Positions 25,431 through 39,202 are shown, counted from the first letter of the stretch. The stretch is DNA of 64,000 bases from Sipunculus nudus (GCA_026874595.1 CM049322.1:7179900-7243899), one strand, 5' to 3'. The notes: generated from the sequence alone by a model not told the origin. Made by a program: numbers and translations.

Positions 25431-27472
25431 TTCGGTATGTCTATCTGTTTCTCAGTTGTTGTCAACTTCGTATACTGCCTTGTTGGTTTGTCTCACTTTT
25501 TTCTTATTTAATGCCAGATATTTGCTGGAATTTCCTTTGAAAATATGAAGTCGTTATGTATCGTTCCCATATGTAACATTATTTTTGGTAAAGAAAGGTC
25601 ATTAAAAAAAACTTTTTACTTGTATTTTTTTAAAAAAAAAAAAAGATCAAAGCCGCCTCAACGTTACCTGAATGGTATTGTCTTTTCACTCTCCATATCA
25701 ACAATATAATCAAAGTTGCTTGCTTTGTTTCTGTTATCAGTATGTGTGTGAGTTTGTGGTTGTCATTTGTCTATTGCCTTGTTAATTTTGCTGACTTTCG
25801 GCACTCTACAGGTGAAATAAAATTTCGGACGATTGCCTTGGATATAGTTAATTCTGATGTGGAAGCATGTCTTTGTTAAAAAACCGTCAAACATCCAGGG
25901 CAAGGCCATAAAAGAATCAAAAATATTTTCCCTCATATCTTTTTTAAATAAAAAAAAAACTTAGCCACCTATACTTGTATGTTTGTATGTAGATGTTAAA
26001 TTCTCCTACTGCTTTGATGATTTGTGTGATATTTGCAGCAAATTGCTTGAAACTTAATAAGGTTAATATATATATATATATAGTTCATAACACCCTGAAC
26101 ATTTTTCTTCTCATATCGTTTGAGGATTCATGACACACACCTCAACTCTTTATATTACTTAATATTATTCATCTCTCAAAGGCCATCTTTAAATCATGTT
26201 TATTTTTAATTCTGCAGTCACCATGGCAATATAACTTGGGTAAACATTCATGGAATTTGAAATTATTGTCTTCTATCTGTTTGTATGGTTGTTGTTTGCA
26301 ATCTAAATTTTTCAATATTGCAGCAGTCCTTCTGATTCTGATACAAAAGGTTGAAGACTATAATTAAAATAGGTTTCTGGATTTCAATCAAAATAAGTCA
26401 GGGATCAATTTTAAATTGGGAACGTCAAAATAATACAGTTCACATTGATAGTGTTGTTAAAATAATAATAGTTACAAAAGAGGGCCTGATTCCATCCGTC
26501 TCTCTACGGTAATGTGTCTAGGGCATGTTTGCCCCAACCCTTTAGTTCAGAGTAGGAACATGGCTATCGGGGGCGTTCCAACTAAAAACTATGCCTCTTT
26601 AACCTGTTTGTCCTCGTTCCATCTCCAGGCAGTATTCCTGATGATTATTTATGTATGTTATTTATCTCACTGTCTGTTTGTTTGTTTCATTGTCTGCACT
26701 CTGCAAACCACAATTTTAAAGCAGTGATTTGAAACTGACGCAGTTGATTTAAAACCAAAACTACTGAAATCCAGTTCTTTCTTGGGCAATTTCGGTGAAA
26801 TGTCAAGATCACCAAAAACATTTACATTTTATCTTCCTCGTAACCTGGTCCAAAATGGTTGTATCTTCACAAACAGCAGTTCATTTTGTTTCACCATTTA
26901 TTTCCCATTACTTTATTTAGCCAACTATCATTCATATTGTGTTCTTTTTCTCAGTGTGTCGGTATGCTTTATGTAGTTGTCAAATTCTCCTGCTTGCTGT
27001 TTTTTTTTATGATATATAACATTTTAGAAGTCACATTGTCGCAGGAATCGCCTTGCTTCCTTCAGGGCTGATATATTTGTATAATAACTTGGGGCATTTC
27101 TTGTCAACTTGTCAATTTCGTCAACTTTCTTGATGATTTATCTGACATTAAGCATTCTACCTGTCACAATTTTGCAGCAATTGCCTTGAAAGTAATCGAT
27201 CTAGTATTAAGAATTCCCATACGGAATCTTTTGGGGGTTCTGTTTAGATATGTCATCGTCATCATCAATCTTAAAATCGCTTTATCGCATAGATTTGTGA
27301 AAAATAATCATAGCCACCTCACCTCAGCCTCATTTTTGTCTTTTCATTCTATATTTCCTGCTTTAGTCAATGTTTTTGAAATGTTGTAATTCTGTTTCAA
27401 TATGTCTGTGTGGCCATCAGTTGTCAAGTTGTTTTGTCTGGCTTGTATCATTTTATATAAAAGAGGTAACCC

Positions 27473-27778
27473 TACCAGATGATGTTTTAAACCCTCTTAA
27501 CACTCCAGTTGGTAGGGACCAGTACCTATCCCCGGGCGCTCTCTTGGAGTAGTTTTGAAAAATGGTGACCAAAATGCCGCAAAGCTAATAAAAAAGCCAA
27601 TCTAGCCGCCAACAGCCCCATGGTGCGAGAAGGGAAGGCCGTGGAATCCAAAGAGCATCAGTATCCACAAGTGCAAATGTTTAGCCGGAATATCAGTCAC
27701 TCGGCATGGACCAGGCTCACCAGAAACCTACACGGAGACTGTCAAATGCTTGTCAAAAATAAACTCGTCATTAGTCAG
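27473..27778 (+). repeat. 300-bp block 'P', copy 3
   Basis: From ACCAGATGATGTTTTAAACC to CTCGTCATTAGTCAG, with the shared CATGGTGCGAGAAG core. Confidence 0.65.
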
Positions 27779-30079
27779 TTCTTCAAAATTGTCAAAATGT
27801 TTTTTCCTATATCTTTTGTGAAAAATGAGAATATCTTCCTCAAATTTACCTCACTTTTATTCGCCATTCCATTCCCCATTTCATGGCGAAATCAAAATAT
27901 TTCACTTTGTCAGTGTGTCTGTCTGTTTGTCTGTTTGTCTGTGGTTGTCAATTTCTTCTAATCCCTTGCTAATTTAGTTGATATTTAGCACCCTACAGGC
28001 CACATTTTTTTTAAAATAAATTGCCTCGAAAAGTACACATGTGATATATATATTTCCGTCCTCACCTTTTTGCAAACAATCATACACACCTAATGTCTAC
28101 CTCATCTTTCCTGGCAATTTTTATGAATTATGTTTATCTCTAACTTTTCACCATGGTTATGTTTTTTTTTTTTTGGTATAATTCCATAGAATTTGAAATT
28201 ATTTAGCTCTATCTGTTTGTATAGCTCTTGTAAGCACTCAATAATCCATCAGGTAAAAGTTTGTAGTTCTCATTTTTCTATTGCCTTGATGATTTTTCTA
28301 ACTTTAAGCACTCTAAAGGTGACAATTGTAAAGCATTTGCTTTGAATATAGTTAACTCTGATATAAAAGCTTTTTTTGTAAAAAAAAAAGATCAAAGGAC
28401 AAGTTCAAGGCTATAAAATTATCAAAAAAATATTTTTTCCCTCATATCTTTCTAACAAAATAAACTCATCTACCTCAAACTGTATGTTTGTATGTAGTTG
28501 TCAAAATCTTCTACTGCTTTGTTGATTTGTCTGATATTTGCAGCACCTTGAACCCAACAAAGTTAATATACATCTTTCCCATATGGAACTTTGTTGTTAA
28601 TGGTAAAAATCGGTCAAAGGTCAAGGTCATAAAAACCTTAACATCATTCTCTTCATATATCTTTGTTAGAATCTTTACCAAATTAAGTCAACTATGCTTC
28701 ACATTATTATGACATTGTGTCATTGTTTCACCATGTCGGTACCTTTTATGTGATCGTCAATTTTGCCTGCTTGCTTTTTTTATGTTTTTAATAATATTTA
28801 ACATTTTAGAAATCACATTATTGCAGGAATCGTCTTGCTATCTTTAGGGCTTATATATGTATAAAAACTTGGGGCATTATATTTTTTTTTTTGTTATTTT
28901 TTAACAGGATAAACGTCGAATTTAAGGACACTAAAAATATCATAACCGTTTGTATTCAAATTTTTGTAACAAAAATTGATACCTACAAAAATGTACTTCA
29001 TTCTATTTGCCTTAATCTTTTGCCTTTTCCGTGCTAACAATTTTAAAAAATAAGAGGTCAATTTTTTTTTCAAGCAGACATCCATTGTTCAGTTTAACGT
29101 GACTTCATCACAAGTCTTGCCAAACGTTTATAGTCAATGGCGATTATATGAGAATTCACTAACTGTTGAGGCCGCAACTTTGCACTTGCATTGAAATTGA
29201 TATATTTAATGTTTTGCAAACAATCTCGAAATCAACTTTTTTTATGGAAAATAGCTGAGAGGGAGCCTTGCAGCTAAAATAGCTTGTATGCTTCCGAGAG
29301 AATATGGGATATACATTTTATCATTTTCATATGCATACTTGGCTGTGTGTCTGCCTTTCCGGATTTGTCTCTTTTCTCTATTTGTCTTTAACTTTCGCTC
29401 TCTGGTCATTTAGTTTTTGGTTATGTGCACTCTTGAAGCAGCTCTTTTACACTAACCAATCTGACACTAATAGAACAAGTTCAGTATCGTCCTGGGCCAA
29501 ATGTTCTTGTTAGTCTATAAATATATGTTACTCTCATCGTCCTTCCATTCCATATCACGGTGTGACTAACGTTTATAACCTTATTGTCTTTTTTATTGTC
29601 AGTAAATCTGTCGGATTGCTGTGGTTGTCAATATCGTTTATGTCCCTTACGATTTAACTTATATTTAGAACTCTACCTGTCAAATATAGCAGGATTGCCT
29701 TGAAACTAATTGATCAAGTGTAAAGCATTCCCGTATAAAAGCTTTTTGGGGCCCTTTTTAAATATGTCAAGGTCATCATCAATCTCAAAATCGTCGTTTT
29801 ATCATAAATTTGTGAAAAATAATCAGAGCCACCTCACCTTTCCGAATTTTTTGTCTTTCCATTCCATATATCCTGCTTTTGTCAATGTTTTTTTTTTGGA
29901 ATTGTGTAATTTTGTTTCTGTATGTCTGTGTGTTCCTCACTTGCCTAGTTGTTTTGTCTAACTTTCATCATTTAATATAAAACAGGTTTTCAACAATTCC
30001 TTTGAAACTTTTAAGGTTAGTATATAATTTCCAGTATGGAAATTTATTCTGTTTGGTGAAGATTGACGTAAGTTTCACC

Positions 30080-30402
30080 CTACCAGAATATGTTTTAAAT
30101 CATCCTAGCGCACGGGTTGTCAGGGTCCAGGACGCACTCCCTTGGCGCACCCTTGGTGTAATTTTGAAAACCTTAGTCACCAAAATACCACCAAGCCTAC
30201 AAAAAAGCCAATCTATCGGCCTACAGTCCCATGTTGCGAGAAGAGAAGGCCGCGGAGTCGGAAGAGTATCGGAATCGGCAAGTGGAAATGTAAAGTAGGA
30301 ACATCCGTCCACCTTCGTGACACCTCGGACCTCGCCAACCAAAATCGTCCACGGAGACTCTCGAAACATATCTCGAAACTATTCTCGTCATTAGTCAGGT
30401 CG
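30080..30402 (+). repeat. 300-bp block 'P', copy 4
   Basis: From TACCAGAATATGTTTTAAAT to CTATTCTCGTCATTAGTCAG. This copy keeps 98 codons open on the plus strand and 89 on the minus strand. Since both strands are open and the other copies are broken, this is not taken as coding. Confidence 0.65.
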
Positions 30403-30903
30403 TCAAAATCCTTAAAATGATTTTCTTGTGTAAAGCAATGAGAATATCCTCCTCAATATTATCGCTGTACCGTTCCCCATATCATGGCGTGATCAGCATT
30501 TCTTCACTTCTTCTGTGTATCTGTTTGGTTTTCTGTTGTTGTCAATTGCGTCTACTCCCTTGCTTTTTTGTCTGATATGTTGAATAATTTGCCTCGAAAC
30601 GTACACAGGTGATATAAGGTGGAAGTGGTTAATTTGGCGTTTCTGAATTTTTGCGCATTTTTCATTTTATAGCATAATCGCAGTTCGAATTTTCGCGCAA
30701 ATACATATTTAAGGAATTAAATTTGTATCAAATTATTAAAATATATATAAAAGCCAGGTTTGTAACGTTACGTAACGAAGCTCCAACTCAAGCGACCATG
30801 CATGGAGCGGTTACCACCCCTACATGACTCTTAGTTTAGCGCAAATCAAGCTCACGCTAAAAGCGCGAAAATTAAAACCCCGTGAACAAAACCACTTTCA
30901 CAG

Positions 30904-30928
30904 TATATGATATATATGATATATATAC

Positions 30929-30983
<55 letters not shown>

Positions 30984-30990
30984 TATACAT
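30904..30990. repeat. (AT)n microsatellite
   Basis: AT dinucleotides with a few interruptions. Confidence 0.95.
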
Positions 30991-31150
30991 TCCCATATGA
31001 CAGTTTTTGTTTATGGTAAAAATGAGTCAAAAGTCAAGGTCACGGTAAAAAAAAACATTATTCTCTACTCATATATTGTTTATAAAATCTTCACACTTTA
31101 TGTCTACCTCATATGTCATGTGGGCCAAGTGGTGGGCCGGCAATAATTTT

Positions 31151-31529
31151 CTACCCTGATTTGAAGACAAACGGATGTACAGAAGAAAAAAGTAGGACAT
31201 GGTGAGATTATTCTTTATATTCTAAAGAATGGACAGTGGAGTAAAATAAGCTACGGGTTTATTTAGATGCGACCATTCATGTCAAAACTATGAAGAAAAT
31301 AACAAATTTGGGCGTGTTTTTGACCGTTGGGTCTGCTGGTAATAGATATTTACCAGCGGAATAAGTTTCAACACAAGTGCAGAGAATTGGGGCCTGCGCC
31401 AGGCATAGACATATCTGAATATTTCAACTTAAACAAGTTTGATCCTAAATGGTCATGCAAATTTGTCCTTTTTTAAGCTAGAGAGGTGTAGACCCGTCAG
31501 TATTACCAGATTATAATTCAAGTTTCGCA
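31151..31529. other. No gene seen
   Basis: Non-repetitive sequence between the repeat field and the first CTCF-like motif. Confidence 0.5.
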
Positions 31530-31556
31530 AAATGACAAACAGGGGCGCTGCAGGAT
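31530..31556 (+). promoter_or_regulatory. CTCF-like motif, copy 1 (forward)
   Basis: ACAAACAGGGGCGCTGCAGG. The core matches the vertebrate/insect CTCF pattern but lacks one G. It shares flanking AAAATGAC with copy 2 when compared in register. Confidence 0.35.
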
Positions 31557-31670
31557 AATTTTTCTAGATCTCACTTTATTACACGTTGCATTCCTTACTT
31601 TTGAAACAATCATTTTACACTGATATATTTTATGTCGTACAGTAATATCTCAAACGAATTCATCATTTTT

Positions 31671-31697
31671 GGTATATGACCATCAGGGGGCGCTGCG
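31671..31697 (+). promoter_or_regulatory. CTCF-like motif, copy 2 (forward, strongest)
   Basis: CCATCAGGGGGCGC (31680-31693) agrees with the 14-base core CCASYAGRKGGCRS at 13 positions. Preceded by GGTATATGA. Confidence 0.45.
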
Positions 31698-31987
31698 TAA
31701 ACACTAATATATTATTATTGTGTTATATTAAAAGTTTATTCCTGCAGCCGAAACTAGACACAAAGACCTTGTTCCTTTCGATATTTTTGCTATATTCTGC
31801 CATTATCAAAGTTAACCTTAAAAAAATTTACAAAAGTTAAGGTAAAAATGCCAAGAATTTTACTTTAAATGGGTAACCATTGAAACCGAATAATGAGGTC
31901 ATGTGAACCCAGTAATATGCCCATTTATTGTAGTTTCTGATTCAATAATAAAGTTTTAACATTGTTTATGGTTTTGAAGCTTTCAAG

Positions 31988-32018
31988 TTGCAGCGCTCCC
32001 TGGTGGCTATATTCGAAA
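31988..32018 (-). promoter_or_regulatory. CTCF-like motif, copy 3 (reverse)
   Basis: On the minus strand it reads CCACCAGGGAGCGCTGC, with 13 of 14 core positions. The flank TATATTCGAAAA corresponds to flanks of the other copies. Confidence 0.4.
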
Positions 32019-33080
32019 ATTTAATAATTCTTTTCGACGTCTTCCTGTTAAACATTTAATGTAAGAGTTTTGAAGCAATTACTAAACACTGTGGCCTCTA
32101 GGGCATCATTAATGAAATATTGAAGATAACTTGCTTAGCGGGTTATGTTATTTACAGTAAAATCATGTTAGAAAATAGACCTCTTTAACTTAAAAACTAA
32201 CCAAGTAAAAAAAATTAAGGTAAGCATGTTAAACATCCTTTTTTTTTTTTTTTCTTTCTTCAAAAATGCGTTACCATGATAATCATAGAACGAGACTTTA
32301 TATCGGCGGGGCTGTATTTTCGCGGTTTTTATATTTTAAAAGTTGCACGGCGTTCTTTTTTCTCGCTCTAGCTATCATTGGTCTAGCAGTATATTTTATT
32401 TTTAAAAATAATTTCATGAACCGGTGATTTTCCTATTACCTAGGTCTACAATTTCTCTGTCCAGATATCGCATGTTGGAACATTCACAGACGGCTGAGCC
32501 GACGCCTGCAAGAAGCATTGACCCCGCTGGCTGTAATTAGTTAAGGGCCGAGGCTCATTAAAACAACTAAAATGGTATTAAGGTGTGTCGAGAAACCAAC
32601 CTATAACTACAAAACCGTATATTAAGTTTGTTTAGGGAAACTGTCTTGATAAGGGAATCTTACTCCTGTTAATTGAAAGTCGAGTCGTAATCAACTGCTC
32701 AAACAACAAGGGTCGCCTGTAGGTAGCCCCCTTGTTTCAGTGTCAAAGGCAGGGATTTTCCCAGAATAAATTGAGTGCCGTTATTGTTGCTAATTAATTC
32801 CATATAGGTGGAAAAAGGAACCGTTTTCAGTTTTTCACAGTTATAATCTGAAGCAAAACATAATATTTGGCTCCAAAATTAACTGTGACCTTTCAAATAT
32901 ATTCAAAATTCACGTCATCACTAGCCAATCATACATCGTTTGGCGCGTCATGATTTCACAGAATCAGTCCTTTATACAGTTACAAAGTGGCGCAACACCA
33001 GTGGTTACGTTCATAACTTTAGTGGCAAATTTTATTTATTAACATCACTAAATACGGCACAATGCGAAAGAGTATATTCA
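32019..33080. other. No gene seen
   Basis: AT-rich, with one small hairpin (AACAAGGG at 32705-32712, CCCTTGTT at 32729-32736). Confidence 0.45.
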
Positions 33081-33330
33081 TTTTAAACGGCACTGGATGA
33101 CATCTTTATTGGCACACATATACGTATTTATTAATATTACTGCCCAGCGGGCATTGACACTTTCCAGTAATTTACCGGGGGACAGGAAAAACTGCCGGGC
33201 GCGTCCGCCGGCGTTAGCACGCACCTGCAAAGGGTCCCGGCATCCAAGCCAACCGATGTTATCTTTAATGGGCCCTGTCATTCTCCCTGAACCATTAACG
33301 TATATGCACCAGGACATCAATACGTAGCTG
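33081..33330. other. GC-rich island, identity unknown
   Basis: A 250-base patch clearly richer in G+C than its surroundings, including GCCGGGCGCGTCCGCCGGCG (about 33192). It is open on both strands (33078-33320 minus, 33097-33327 plus). The minus strand contains AATAAA-type signals near its 3' end (about 33113, 33128). It could be the end of a transcript or part of a SINE; I recognise no protein domain. Confidence 0.3.
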
Positions 33331-34179
33331 AAAAAAATCGCAAACTATCGGCAGCTTCTGAAATTAATGATCATGGTCTGGTATATATGCATTCAAAACT
33401 GCGTGTTTTCAATTTCGCGGTCAGAGAGCGACCGCGAATATCGCGAATTTGAAACCACCGCAAATAAGAAGACAACCACATTAATTTATGTAGATACGAT
33501 CTTTCTTTACACAGTTATGAAGGAGAAGTTTCATAATGAGGGAAGTCGATGACCCTGACCTTGACCAATGACGGATTTTGACCAAAAATAATAGGCATCT
33601 GTTCAGGATTAATTATAGCAATTACATACGTTTCAGGGAAAATGGTGCGAAATTGCGGCCTGTAAAGTGCAGACAAACAGACAAAAATACACAAAGAAAT
33701 ACGGAACTGACCAACATACTTGGCGAAATCTCTAATTCCGGCAAGCAACAATTTTTGTAACGGACAAACGAAACTGACCAACAATCTTGCCGAAATATCT
33801 GATTCCGGAAAGTAATAAACTATAACATGGAGGAAAGGGCAAACGGGCCCGCGTGTAGGTTACAGAGCCCGAAAACTTCCTTTGCGACCACCTGGACTAC
33901 CATGTGCACCTATTTCGCAGGCACGGACGGAAAAAAATGCAGGGCCGGACTGAATGCGTGTTACTTATAAAGGGGACACAGGGAATGCTTTATTTGCATG
34001 TCACGCAAAGATTGTCTGTGGTTACTTATTTTGTATAATTTTGTAGTCACGGGAAAGCGTATGTATCTTTCGTATTAAAACGCGTGGGCAGAAAGGCCAT
34101 GATATGCCAATTTATATGATATACAGTTTAAATACCTAGTTTTGGAGATATGGCTAAACAATAATAGTAGGTACTGGGT
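33331..34179. other. No gene seen
   Basis: Unique-looking sequence. GACCCTGACCTTGACC (about 33549) contains TCAAGGTCA on the minus strand, outside the repeat field. Confidence 0.45.
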
Positions 34180-34213
34180 GGCAGTGCACCGCCCCATAGT
34201 GGTCATTTTCCAT
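34180..34213 (-). promoter_or_regulatory. CTCF-like motif, copy 4 (reverse)
   Basis: The minus strand reads CCACTATGGGGCGGTGC, with 13 of 14 core positions, preceded by GAAAATGA. Confidence 0.35.
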
Positions 34214-34565
34214 AAAGTGAAAAATTGCCTTTAAGATATTCATGTAAAAAATAAAAAAAATCTTATTCGACGAGTAATGGTGCGAGATTTTGCCGATTTT
34301 TTATTGGATAACCGAGAACTCACCAAGAGCTACAAGATGCAAAACGTTTGACCTCTCTAGCATAAAACCTGCAATAGCTAGAAGCTCAAAACTGTATATC
34401 TTCAAATGAAAAAAAAAATCCCCAAATGAGAATAATCTGACAAGAGCACAGATGGGCACATATGCGCAAATGAGCCCATATACCTTAGTTTTAGGTGTTA
34501 TGATGGAAATGGTGCAATGTTTAATAGTTATGGGATAAAGCTAAAAAAAAGTCATGTTTTTTCAT

Positions 34566-34596
34566 CTGCAACGCTCCCTGGCAGTCATTTCCAAAA
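34566..34596 (-). promoter_or_regulatory. CTCF-like motif, copy 5 (reverse, weakest)
   Basis: The minus strand reads GACTGCCAGGGAGCGTTGC, with the same flanking GGAAATGA pattern. Several core mismatches. Confidence 0.25.
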
Positions 34597-35027
34597 TCTG
34601 CTTGTGTTACATAAAATATATGAGAATCAAAACGATTGCTGCATATTTGTAAAACCTATAAAATTCTATGGAAACTCCTGAGATTGCGTAACCACGGTCA
34701 CAGGAGAATGAGGCAATTTTATGGTCTTTTGCAGTGATGATACTTTCCGAAATCTCTGATAATTTCAAATAAGTTCGAAGAAAAATACAATAATTTTATT
34801 AAATTATTTCACTTATTTCAAAGGTAAAAATATCAAGGGAGATTTTTCATGCTTAGATTACACGATTCATATGTCCTTTGTTGAAATTTTACCATAACGG
34901 TACAGCAGGTAGATTAGGGGACAGCAATGCATCAAACGTGAAAAGAAAATGGACTAAAAGGTATATATTCTGACAATGTTGTGTATAATTCTAATCGACG
35001 TATCTTTGTAGTTATTTAATTTATGCT

Positions 35028-35460
35028 ATGATGTTATCCCATAGGTATATCCCGCGGTTTATTATTATCTGGGCTATTATGCCCATTCCAAAAGATGCGA
35101 TTGGAAACTTGAACGACAACGAAATTTACCGTGGTAAAGCTTTAGTGGCTCAATCGGTTAGTTCTTTTAGATCATCATATCTCAGGTTTATTTTGTTTCC
35201 GCTCATCAGAACCATAGTTTAAAGAGATTCAATCATCGACAGTGTGTGCAACAGTGTTAATGGAAATAAAGAAATTTGGTCAAATGTGTTCCCTACCTAT
35301 TAGAAAGACGGTTTCGGTGGTGGTTGTCGTTAGAAATCCTTTATGTTCAATAAAAATCAGTCCAAACGTGTAGCATGAAATAATGAGATATCTGATAGTT
35401 TCTTTTTAAAAAAATGGAGTTGTCGGGGCCGGGTGCTCAGTCCGCTAATATTAAATCTAG
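35028..35460 (+). mobile_element. Non-LTR retrotransposon fragment (RT start)
   Basis: 'MPIPKDAIGNLNDNEIYRG' matches the first RT block of LINEs (PIPK...NYRGIAL). After an internal deletion it continues with 'FRWWLS' (about 35310-35330) and 'SGPGAQSANI' (about 35420-35450). These also appear in the minus-strand fragment at 40.1-41.2 kb, so both belong to one family. Multiple stops; dead. Confidence 0.65.
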
Positions 35461-38400
35461 GGATCACGTTTTTCTCTCAATAATAACTTGTATAACGAGT
35501 GACCGACAATACCTACTAAAACTGTTCACAAAACATTGAAGCTGCCTTTGGCTTTACAATACAACTAAGATTATAGGCTCTTGTGTACTGGGGATTACAA
35601 ATACGCTTACCCCACGAAACATCTAGCTAACTACTTTTAAACGAAGTCTTTAACGAAACCTCCTTTAAATGTGTACTTTAAGTATTTACAATCATTATTC
35701 AAACTGTGAGATAAAATTATGCATCTAGAACTTGTGGTTCTTTAATCGCAACCTGTCAGTGGTAATCATAGATCTGCGGTTCCCGTCCTGTTGGCGAACT
35801 CTCCTCGTTGACGGCTGTAGTTCAAGTGGGAAGGAATACAGACTTGGAGCCGGTTTATTACCACACTCAACTGAAAGCTACTGACTAATCATGAGATGCA
35901 TGAATAACAAAACTTTAAAAAATAAGCAAAGTGCTTTGTAGCCCTATGAATATTCCGTGGCACAGACACGGTAGTTAAGCCATTTACACAGGCCTGCGTC
36001 CCCTCCCCTACCCCAACCTCTGAACTGGTTTCCTATGAACTTACTTACCCGAGCGCTCGGCCCCAGCCTGTCGAATTACAATGAGCGCTCACTTAACCAG
36101 AATAGCAAAAACAAGCGAGTGATCGCACCCATGTGTAATAATGGGCAATTTTGTGTGAGAAATTTTGAACGCGTCACGATAAAAATTTGGTACGACTACA
36201 TCTAAATAATTTTGTTTTGTGTAAGGTTTAGGTGGACATTCAGTCTGATATAATTAAAGATACATCCAGCCATATTTAACTTTTCTGTGAAGGGTTAAAA
36301 TTTGTAAATTTCAGGATATTGTCAAATAGGCATCCAGTAAAACATAAAGGACAAACAGAGGGACAAACACGGGACCATATTGGATCAACGATATATTTTT
36401 AATACTGATGTCAAATGTCATGACTCATTTATATGAACTTTTACTGCAAAAATGTGGTAATGTTAATGCAATATACCTTATGTTTTTCATTATTTATTTT
36501 TAAAAATGTTTTGGAACAATGAGACCCATACAATGCCTAAATTTGTCAAAATTTCAGGCTTAAAAGCGGGCATGCTATAGATATCCTCATTTCAAAATAG
36601 AAATACATATTTTTTTTAACATTTATTTAAATGTTGATGTCACCAAAATATGCCTGTTATAACAAAAATAAGTCTGGCGCTGTTCCCATATTTTGCAGTT
36701 TTATAAATAACATTTTAAAAAGACTAAGTTGAATAAATTTCATATCAGTCGAATAACAGGAACATGAACTTACAAAAGTTTCATCGAAATGTGTTGACTA
36801 TATCATATTAGATTAAAAGAAGGTCCCCTAATCTGCTACTAAACTAGTATGACATTAGACAAAATAATAAACCAGTTCTTCTAGAATAATCAAACATTTT
36901 ATATGAAGTAAACCCCTATATAAATATATAAATCATGGGTAAGCGCAAATATGCCACAACTCATAATATATACTAGATAAAAATTTCTGGGAAAAAAAGT
37001 CCAATGATATTTAGATCCATTAAAATGGATATCGGAAAAACTAACACTAATATTAGAAAAGAAAATTTGATATTTACAGCTTACGCAGATAAGACAGCAT
37101 ATTGTCTATGATTTATTAAATTACCATTATCACAAAGGGACTAGAAGTTATATTTTGATATCGATTACATATATCATGGAGTATATATATTTATAAGTCC
37201 GGAACAATTCCTTCCCGAAAAATTGAATTATCAATTATAACTTAACTTAATCCTATGCGTTTCTGAACAGGCAAAAACAGCAATAACATTATTTATATTG
37301 TATTGTAATATTTTCTTTGTGCTTTATTTTCTGTCCAACAATAAAATCAGTTTAGGCTGTTGGAAATCATATGTTAAGAATTAGCATAAATTTAAAATAT
37401 ATAGTGTTTGGCCATAAATTATCAAATACTCTGACTGTTTAGTTTAAATTCATGCAAGGTTTTGGAATGTGTGCACTTGTTAAAGCCCAGAAACACATTT
37501 GAATTCATTTGAATATACAGTGTTTAATTTAAAATATTCACGTAAATTAACGTAAATCTTTTGTACATATTCAACGTGAAAAATTCGGCTATTGCTGTTA
37601 CTGAGATATGAGATACCATTTACAGATATACAATGGATTCAATTGATTCGTGTTTGCATAAATTAGTTCTTATAATATTGATATACCGATATCAAGTCAT
37701 GAATGATATCTTTACAAAAGACATGTTTCATGGTTAAATAGGCGATGCAGACTAATAGGCATTAACAGATAATTCAGATTAGTTATTAATATTGCAACCA
37801 ATTTCGCATGGTTGTGAATAAGAAGAATCTCTATAGGGAAAGATTATTTAAAGGTACTTTTACTTTCAATAGAATATCTGATTTTTTTTAAAAGTTTAAT
37901 CGTAGTTTTAAATTGGCTTGTTTTTTAATGAATATATGAGAAACTCATTTAAAAAAAATTGCCGGAAGAGAGACGATTCGGGAGCATCTCACACGGGGCG
38001 TGTTGGGGGGGGGGAGTAAGGGCCTTGCGCGGGTCAGATAAAAATCAACACACCAATCACTGTCCCCTTCCCGCCCTCAAAGTTTCACGTTTCAGGCTCA
38101 CAATCAAGCCCATAAACCGATGGAACATATTTCCAAAGATTTAAACATCAACAATTTTTCTTTTCAGCACAAATACGGATCAGCCGTGCTAATTATAACA
38201 TTTTTTTAAACGTCTGGTAATTGGAATGAAAATGTATGTCAAAACGTCTCAGCAATTATATAAAGAAACGTTTATGAATTATATAGAAATTTCTATTTAA
38301 TTGCTTAAACGAAGCATGTATATACATCATTATTTAACATACATTTAACTTATTTTTAAACATAGTAAGGGAATTAACCAGGCCTTTTCTTTATTTGTAA

Positions 38401-39194
38401 ATCCTTCCACTTACATTTATAAGGAAAATTTATTTCTTCAAAGCAGTGTTTCCAAACTTATCTTTTGGAACATATTTGGGCAACCACGTGCTGGACGGCT
38501 GCTAACATATGATTTTTAGGTCCTTTTTGGTCAGGGAAATAAGGACTGAATGTAACAGGTGTGGTTCTAGCTCAAGGGTATTCACTGAGATACATATGAT
38601 GAGACCATGGTTTTCTCATAGCAGTCATCACATCTTGCCTTACAACAGGAAACCTTTGTTCAACGTCATTAACCAATCGATAAGTGGCCAAACTTGGGTT
38701 TTGAACAGTTCTGGGCGAATTAAGTGACTAACGAGTCATACGTAGCCATACATAGAGATATTCAAGGTCAAAAGTAATCACACACGCAGTTCACTTTCAG
38801 CTATATTACAAAATATGTTGGACACAAGGGCAGGGGTTACATTGTAATTACAGTTAGGACCAACTGCCACTGCAAAGAACAATTTATATTTCAAATTATT
38901 GATGTATCATCTATTTTGCATAATTGGTTGGCGTTATGCCTATAAAGAAAACATTTATATAATATTTGTTACAACAAACAGGTAGAGATAGCAAAGTAAA
39001 GTATAAAAGATATAAATCCAAACTATTCCACATTTATATTTTTTAGTTGAAATTTCAATAAAACCTTAAAGAATATTTATATATTAACATACATATATTT
39101 GAAGAATTTTTTTCCAATTTACAATTAAATTTTTATAAATCTTATAATTAATCTTTATTTCCGTCACCTGGGTTACATTCTATGATATAACCCG
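35461..39194. other. No gene seen
   Basis: 3.7 kb of AT-rich sequence with many short homopolymers. A small G-rich patch at about 37990-38060 (GGGGGGGGGG at 38006) carries no motif. No repeat relationship to the rest of the window was noticed. Confidence 0.5.
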
Positions 39195-39202
39195 CCCCGC
39201 CA

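Larger units (their letters stand above)
25431..31150 (+). repeat. Second, diverged domain of the repeat field
   Basis: Related to the 1.2-15 kb field. For example, 25500-26660 follows the 2.6-kb unit from the CTGGAATTTCCTTTGAAA block through ACTTGTATGTTTGTATGTAG to a GGGGGCGTTCCA block. From 26.98 kb two runs of the same ordered blocks occur (26.98-27.95 and 28.77-30.55 kb). Block P copies are about 2.6 kb apart. Identity is far lower than in the 4.4-12.3 kb array, so this part has escaped recent homogenisation. No gene is seen; short open frames are chance. Confidence 0.75.

Noticed and set aside
27473-30402. Block P as an exon of a multi-copy gene (shared PVGRV and ARRE phrases)
   Set aside because: All four copies differ in frame or carry stops, both strands are open in one copy, and no splice sites are shared.
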